In this document: positions 13,775-18,031 of the stretch, piece after piece | Numbering within the stretch: position 1 is the stretch's first letter | How the letters are laid out: each line of letters starts with the position of its first letter | From: CAZADH01 sp964483805 | GTDB lineage: Bacteria; Muiribacteriota; Ozemobacteria; Ozemobacterales; Ozemobacteraceae | Assembly (NCBI GenBank): GCA_964483805.1 | Contig: CAZADH010000108.1 | Location: forward strand, 1-18,031 | Reading direction: 5' to 3' | DNA length: 18,031 bases | The notes under the pieces: model-generated | The model's database searches: none | Told to the model about the DNA's origin: nothing | What the model saw: the letters and a program-made list of their open reading frames with translations, nothing else | Made by a program: the position numbers and the translations under genes

Positions 13775-15784
13775 ATGAATCCTCCAACCACCGATTTGCA
13801 TCAACGTCGTCGCGAGGGGTGGCTTGCCCGTTGGGAGCGCCCCTTGCTAGCGCTCGCCCTGGTGGGCATCGTCTTGCACCTGCTCGACCTTTTTCAGGTG
13901 TTTCCGGCGACCGTCAAACCGCACCTCCTGTGGGCCAATCTCGTCATCGATCTGGCCTTTGTCGTCGACTTCGCCCTCAAACTGACGTGGCTCGGCCGGC
14001 GCTATGTCAACAGCGCCTGGTTCGTTGTCGATCTCGTCAGCACGTTGCCGGTCCTCACCTCGTTGCTCGACCTGCTCCAGGTGTTTTCCGAAAGTCTTGC
14101 CGTTGCGCGTCTCGCCAGGTTGGTGCGCATCATGCGCATCGTCCGCTCGGTGCGTGTGGTCGCCTACTTCCATGCCGCGAACGTGGCAAAATCCATCCGC
14201 CAGGCCCGGGGACTCGGTTTTGTGCGCCCCCCGCAGTTCGATCTCGCCCAGACTCCGGCCTTCGATCGGGCCGTGCGCTGGTCGGTGCCACTCTTTGTGG
14301 TGGCGCTCCTCCTGGTTTCGCAGGCCTTGTATCTGCTCGAAGTGCGCACGTTGGCGCGTACGGTCCGGCAGCACGTGCACACGGCGACCACGATCGACGA
14401 CATCGCGCGGCTGAACGAATACCGCGGTGAGTGGAAAAAGGAATACGAAGTATTGCCATACATTGCCGTCACCGTCACCCGCGGCGATCGCGAACGCACC
14501 CTGGCCTTCGACCTCTCGCAAGGGGTTATCAATGCGGAGCGGGCCCAAGGTCTGTTGCTCTTGCTGACCCTGGTTGCCATCGGCTCGGTCGCCTGGATCA
14601 TGGGTGCCATGCAGGCAGATCAGGGCCGCAGTCGCGATCAACAACTCCTCGACCAGTGCTTTTCGCCGGTCATCGTCAATACGTTCAGCAATACGCCGCA
14701 ACTGATCGAAGCCTACTCACGGCGCTGGATGACCGTTTTCTTCATCGACATCAAAGGGTTTACCGCCACCTGCGAAAAACATCGCAAAGACATCGAGGGC
14801 CTGGCCTTGCGCCTGCGCCGGATCATGGACATCGCCCGCGGCCAGATCGTCGAACGCGGCGGGGTCATCGACAAGTTCATCGGCGACGGGGTCATGGGCT
14901 GGCTGGGAGGTCCATTTTCGCCGCAGTGGCAGATCCTCGCCGGGTTGCGCAAGCAATTGTTGAAAGACGAGATCGAGGAACTCGAGAACGACATCTTCAG
15001 CCTCGAACGCGAACTCGACCTCCGTCGGAAGGCGACGTCTGCCGGGGCTGCTGCGGCGACGGAACCGTTCGCATCCGCCACCGATCTGGATCTGCCCCAG
15101 ATCGAACGGGCGCTGTCCGAGGTCCGCACCCGTCTTGCAGCCCTCAGCGAGCGGCAGCGGCAGGTGCTGGCCGCCAATCCCGATCTCGAACATGCGTTCG
15201 CCGCCGCGTTTCTCGAGTATCGTCGGCAGATCGCCCGCGAGGCCCTGTTGTGCCTGCTCGCCGTGGCCCACCAGGTCGACGCCATCGACGATCCCGACGG
15301 GTTTCACGAGGTCAAGATCGGTGTTGCCAGTGGCTCGATGGGGTTGGGCAATTTCGGGGCCACCCAGCAGGTCGGTTACTCGGTGCTCGGGTCGGTGGTC
15401 AATCTTGCCTCCCGCCTCGAGCCGGCCGCTGGCCAGTCAGGTTGTCGCGTGCTCACCGACGAGGCGACTTACGAAGTATTGACAGATTGTCCTGATCTCG
15501 TCTTTCGCCGTTGGGGGCGCATGCGTCCGAAGGGGATCGCGTCCGACATCAACGTGTATGAGCCGTTGCGGCGCCATGCCGCCAACGAACAGATCGTCAG
15601 CCATTACCACGACGGGCTGACGGCCCTCGAAAACCACGATTTTGCCGCGGCGGTTACCCACTTCAAACGGGCCGATGCCGTCATCCCGTCCGGCGATCTG
15701 CCCTCCCGCCTGCGCATCGAGCAGATCGAAGCGGCGATGGCGGCGGGGACCCCGGTCGCCCTCGTCTACCATCCCGGGAAGTAG
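13775..15784 (+). CDS. Voltage-sensor-like (S1-S4) membrane protein fused to a class III nucleotide cyclase
   Basis: This 669-residue protein appears to couple a membrane sensor to a cyclase. S1 spans about 22-43, S2 50-72, S3 80-98 and S4 106-132. S4 carries arginines at 112, 115, 118, 121, 124 and 127 (RLARLVRIMRIVRSVR). S2 has F62-x2-D65 and S3 has D86, matching the charge-transfer centre of voltage-gated channels. Two more helices (166-189, 256-277) flank a 65-residue outer loop without a K+ filter motif. The cyclase has metal aspartates D325 and D371, K367, S536 at the base-selecting site, and N543/R547. Between D371 and the HEVKIGVASG strand lies an insertion of about 100 residues with coiled-coil segments. 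A TPR-like tail ends the protein. ATG 13775 has a poor ribosome binding site but fits the promoter. cAMP is the likelier product; activity and voltage response are inferred. Confidence 0.87.
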   Translation: MNPPTTDLHQRRREGWLARWERPLLALALVGIVLHLLDLFQVFPATVKPHLLWANLVIDLAFVVDFALKLTWLGRRYVNSAWFVVDLVSTLPVLTSLLDLLQVFSESLAVARLARLVRIMRIVRSVRVVAYFHAANVAKSIRQARGLGFVRPPQFDLAQTPAFDRAVRWSVPLFVVALLLVSQALYLLEVRTLARTVRQHVHTATTIDDIARLNEYRGEWKKEYEVLPYIAVTVTRGDRERTLAFDLSQGVINAERAQGLLLLLTLVAIGSVAWIMGAMQADQGRSRDQQLLDQCFSPVIVNTFSNTPQLIEAYSRRWMTVFFIDIKGFTATCEKHRKDIEGLALRLRRIMDIARGQIVERGGVIDKFIGDGVMGWLGGPFSPQWQILAGLRKQLLKDEIEELENDIFSLERELDLRRKATSAGAAAATEPFASATDLDLPQIERALSEVRTRLAALSERQRQVLAANPDLEHAFAAAFLEYRRQIAREALLCLLAVAHQVDAIDDPDGFHEVKIGVASGSMGLGNFGATQQVGYSVLGSVVNLASRLEPAAGQSGCRVLTDEATYEVLTDCPDLVFRRWGRMRPKGIASDINVYEPLRRHAANEQIVSHYHDGLTALENHDFAAAVTHFKRADAVIPSGDLPSRLRIEQIEAAMAAGTPVALVYHPGK

Positions 15785-15793
15785 TTGATCCCC

Positions 15794-16396
15794 ATGCCGT
15801 CTGCACGTTCGCACCGTTCCCTGCGTGGCGGGGGATGCCTCCCGCGCCTCGTTGTGACCGCCGTGTGCCTCGCAGTCGCCCTCGGTGCGGCGATGGTCGG
15901 CGCGATCGTGTATCGCGAGCGCCTCGCCGCCGAACTGCGCGACCGGCTGCGAATCACCGTCTCCCGGGCCAACCTCGACATCAAGCGAATGAGCGCGAAG
16001 CGTCTGCCGTTGCGGGTCACCGTCGAAGTCGACAACCGGTTGCCACTCGGCGGTGTCGTCGAAACCGCGAGTTTTTCGGTGTGTATCAGCGGGCGTGACG
16101 TCGGCGCCGGCCGTCATGTCGGGCAGGCCACCCCAGTACCGGGCTATGCCAAAACCGGCGTCCGCTTCGACCTCGAGATCGACGCCGACCGCACCCGACG
16201 CGCGCTGCAGAACGCTGTTTTGCGCACCACCGTGAACCTTGCCCACAAGCTGATCGACACGATGGCGGCCGGCCGCGGTCACGCGAAACCGAACGTCGTC
16301 CCGTTGCGGGTCGCTGGCGCCGTGCGGGTTACGGTACTCTCGGTGCCGCTGATCCTGCCAATCGACTCGACCGTTGATCTGCTGTTGACCGATTGA
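15794..16396 (+). CDS. Membrane-anchored LEA-2-like protein
   Basis: This 200-residue protein has one N-terminal hydrophobic segment (about 17-41, PRLVVTAVCLAVALGAAMVGAI) serving as signal anchor. The rest resembles a LEA-2/WHy-type beta-sandwich: NLDIKRMSAKRLPLRVTVEV, then DNRLPLGG (in place of the usual NP-x-P motif), SFSVCISGRDVGAGR, and near the end VPLRVAGAVRVTVLSVPLIL. Such domains occur in bacterial envelope proteins of mostly unknown role. The domain would face the periplasm. ATG 15794 lies only 9 bases past the stop of the cyclase gene, so the two are very likely one operon with coupled translation; TTG 15785, immediately after that stop, is an alternative start close to GGGAAG. The operon suggests a partner for the membrane cyclase. 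The family call is moderate. Confidence 0.7.
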   Translation: MPSARSHRSLRGGGCLPRLVVTAVCLAVALGAAMVGAIVYRERLAAELRDRLRITVSRANLDIKRMSAKRLPLRVTVEVDNRLPLGGVVETASFSVCISGRDVGAGRHVGQATPVPGYAKTGVRFDLEIDADRTRRALQNAVLRTTVNLAHKLIDTMAAGRGHAKPNVVPLRVAGAVRVTVLSVPLILPIDSTVDLLLTD

Positions 16397-16419
16397 CGGA
16401 TTCACCCGCACAAACAGAA

Positions 16420-16437
16420 GCCCCGCCGGGGCGGGGC
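16420..16437. terminator. Bidirectional terminator between LEA-2-like and nagB genes
   Basis: A 7-bp GC-only stem (GCCCCGC at 16420-16426 with GCGGGGC at 16431-16437) closes on a CGGG tetraloop. The minus-strand tail TTCTGTTTGTG is T-rich, so it best serves nagB, whose stop is 39 bases away. It also lies 24 bases past the plus-strand stop at 16396. Confidence 0.7.
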
Positions 16438-16476
16438 ATATCAATACATCGTATTACCAGCGACTGGTCGGCGCGG

Positions 16477-17262
16477 TTACTCCCAGCGCTGCCACGCCGG
16501 TTTTCCGTGGTACACGTCGGTGTAATACTGCTTGCGTGAAAGCAGCGAGGCCGCACCCTCGTCGATGATGACGATGGCGTGTTCGTGAAACTGCAGCAGG
16601 CTTGCCGGGCAGGAGGCCGAGACCGGACCCTCGATCATGTCGCGCACCGCTGGCGCCTTGGCGCGCCCGAACCCCAGCAGCAGGCAGCAACGGGCTTCCA
16701 TGATCGTCCCCAGGCCCATGGTGATCACATGGTGCGGGACGTTATCGGGACCACCGAACGCTGCGGCGTTCGCCTTGCGCGTGACTCCCGACAGGGTTTT
16801 GAGGCGCGTGCGCGAGCGAAACGATGAGCTGGGCTCGTTGAAAGCGAGGTGGCCGTCCATGCCGATGCCCAAGACCTGCAGGTCGATGCCGCCCGCGTTG
16901 CGGATGCGTCGCTCGTAATCGGCGCATGCCGCCGGCACGTCGGTCGCGTTGCCGTCGGGCAGATGGGTCGAGCCCGGGCCGAGATCGACGTGCTTGAACA
17001 GGCTTTCTTCCATGCACGACCGGTACGAGGCCGGATGCACTGCCGGAATGCCGACATATTCGTCGAGATTGAATGTGGTCACGCCACAGAACGACAGGTC
17101 TTCGTCCCGATGCATGCGCACGAGTTCGCGATACAGGCCGAGCGGTGACGACCCGGTCGCCAGACCGAGCACCAGTTGCGGTTTGTTGCGAATGAAGCGG
17201 GCAACAATGCGGGCCGCGAGCTGTCCACCCTCGTCGTGATCGTTTTTGATGATGACTTCCAT
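16477..17262 (-). CDS. nagB: Glucosamine-6-phosphate deaminase
   Basis: This 261-residue cytoplasmic enzyme converts glucosamine-6-phosphate to fructose-6-phosphate and ammonia, moving amino sugars (including those recovered from peptidoglycan) into glycolysis. Motifs match the family: phosphate loop LGLATGSSPLGLY (32-44), FNLDEYVG (64-71, D67 equivalent to catalytic D72 of E. coli NagB), and GIGMDGHLAFNEP (132-144) with D136, H138 and E143. Near the end CPASLLQFHEHAIVIIDEGAA (218-238) is also typical. The length is close to E. coli NagB (266). ATG 17262 follows AAGGAG 6 bases upstream. No nagA or nagK gene is beside it. It lies 132 bases downstream of the NHL gene on the same strand; that gap has inverted repeats but no clear promoter, so transcription could be shared. 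Confidence 0.95.
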   Translation of the reverse strand: MEVIIKNDHDEGGQLAARIVARFIRNKPQLVLGLATGSSPLGLYRELVRMHRDEDLSFCGVTTFNLDEYVGIPAVHPASYRSCMEESLFKHVDLGPGSTHLPDGNATDVPAACADYERRIRNAGGIDLQVLGIGMDGHLAFNEPSSSFRSRTRLKTLSGVTRKANAAAFGGPDNVPHHVITMGLGTIMEARCCLLLGFGRAKAPAVRDMIEGPVSASCPASLLQFHEHAIVIIDEGAASLLSRKQYYTDVYHGKPAWQRWE

Positions 17263-17394
17263 GGTCGTCTCCTTCCGTTGGCCCGAGAACGATTCGGGAG
17301 TGGAACGGGCCGGTTCCGGGACCTGCATCGTCGCACGCCTGCCGTTCGTTGCGCCTGGAACGCGCCGGCGCATGCCGCACCGGTCGTCGTCCCG

Positions 17395-18031
17395 TTACTC
17401 GAATGTTGCGGTGTACTTGTAGATCCGGCTGTCCGCCTGGGTGATGAAGAGCCGCCCGGTGGGGTCGACGACGACGCCGTAGACATCCTGGTCCGCATCG
17501 ATGGTTGCGACATGACCGCCGAGGTCACCTTGCGACTGCTCGGGGCCAAACTTCTGCAACCGCTTGGCCCCCAGGTCAACCGTCCAGACACACCCCTGCC
17601 CATCGATTTGCACGTCGACGAGCGCGTCGAATTGCCCCGGGCCCACGCCCGCCGCGCCGACCGCGGCCGAATCGGTGGCGTGCCACCCCACGAAGTCACT
17701 TGTGTCACGTCCCCACCAACCGACGAAGGCCCCGTTGGCGTCGAACTTCTGGATGCGCCGGTTGCCCGAATCGGCGACGTACAGCCAGCCGCCGGCGTTG
17801 TCGATGGCCACACCGACCGGGCCGTTGAACTCACCATTGCCTGTGCCGCTGCTGCCGATGGCCATCTGGAAGGTCCCGTCGGCCGAAAACCGCTGGACCC
17901 GATGGTTGTCGAAGTCGGCCACGTAGATGTCGCCCGAGGCGGCGACCGCGACCCGCTCGGGCGCCTGGAACTGACCATCACCCGTGCCGTTCGCACCAAA
18001 CTTTGCCAACCACTTGCCGTCGGCCGCGAAC
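17395..18031 (-). CDS. NHL-repeat beta-propeller protein, C-terminal part (runs off the window)
   Basis: The last 211 codons of a minus-strand gene are visible, ending SRIYKYTATFE and TAA. The frame stays open to the window edge (FAADGKWLAKFG...), so the start lies outside. At least four NHL-type repeats can be read, for example VAASGDIYVADFDNHRVQRF, then IDNAGGWLYVADSGNRRIQK, then IDGQGCVWTVDLGAKRLQKF, then VDPTGRLFITQADSRIYKYT. The spacing of 45-60 residues and the GTGDGQF/GTGNGEF linkers are typical of secreted bacterial NHL propellers. Such proteins are usually extracytoplasmic binding or scaffold domains; no catalytic residues are evident. A TTG at 18009 is in frame but lies inside a repeat and is not a credible start. 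Confidence 0.85.
   Translation of the reverse strand, partial: FAADGKWLAKFGANGTGDGQFQAPERVAVAASGDIYVADFDNHRVQRFSADGTFQMAIGSSGTGNGEFNGPVGVAIDNAGGWLYVADSGNRRIQKFDANGAFVGWWGRDTSDFVGWHATDSAAVGAAGVGPGQFDALVDVQIDGQGCVWTVDLGAKRLQKFGPEQSQGDLGGHVATIDADQDVYGVVVDPTGRLFITQADSRIYKYTATFE

Overview
The window is high-GC bacterial DNA, densely coded on both strands. Most genes start just after a clear GGAGG-type ribosome binding site, and several are preceded by recognisable sigma-70-type promoters. The gene content suggests a diderm (Gram-negative-type) bacterium: secreted peptidoglycan hydrolases, an AmpG-like permease, a textbook bacterioferritin and class III nucleotide cyclases. The mix of PGRP-type amidases, SpoIID/LytB protein, SagB-type oxidoreductase, NHL repeats and LEA-2-like protein would fit a delta-proteobacterial/Myxococcota-like or poorly studied candidate lineage. 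This placement is inference; no rRNA or other marker gene is present.

Layout, left to right. (1) 1-5371, cell wall: the start of a second PGRP-like amidase (partial, minus), a complete secreted PGRP/amidase (minus), a divergently transcribed SpoIID/LytB-type glycan hydrolase (plus), then a minus-strand pair of AmpG-like MFS permease and small membrane protein. (2) 5575-6042, bacterioferritin with its own promoter and terminator. (3) 6205-8983, minus strand: a small membrane protein, four 23-bp GC-rich tandem repeats ending in a long hairpin, and a FIST-N/FIST-C/coiled-coil/class III cyclase gene cut by an in-frame TAG. (4) 9294-12736: two divergent genes for secreted proteins of unknown family. 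(5) 12803-13555: a stand-alone SagB-type nitroreductase-fold enzyme. (6) 13775-16396, plus strand: a large membrane protein joining a voltage-sensor-like S1-S4 domain to a class III cyclase, followed closely by a LEA-2-like single-pass protein. (7) 16477-18031, minus strand: glucosamine-6-phosphate deaminase (nagB) and the C-terminal part of an NHL beta-propeller protein.

Two themes stand out. The first is peptidoglycan turnover. An amidase that strips stem peptides sits back to back with a SpoIID-type enzyme that acts on peptide-free glycan, with an AmpG-like importer nearby and NagB further off. The second is second-messenger signalling: two class III cyclases of different, unusual architecture lie about 5 kb apart.

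The best candidate for an undescribed system is the gene at 13775-15784. Its N-terminus carries six S4 arginines at exact three-residue spacing, an F-x2-D motif in S2 and an S3 aspartate, like voltage-gated channels. The two later membrane segments lack a K+ channel filter motif, and the output is a cyclase whose catalytic domain holds an insertion of about 100 residues. That suggests a voltage- or membrane-state-sensing cyclase, analogous in design to voltage-sensing phosphatases.
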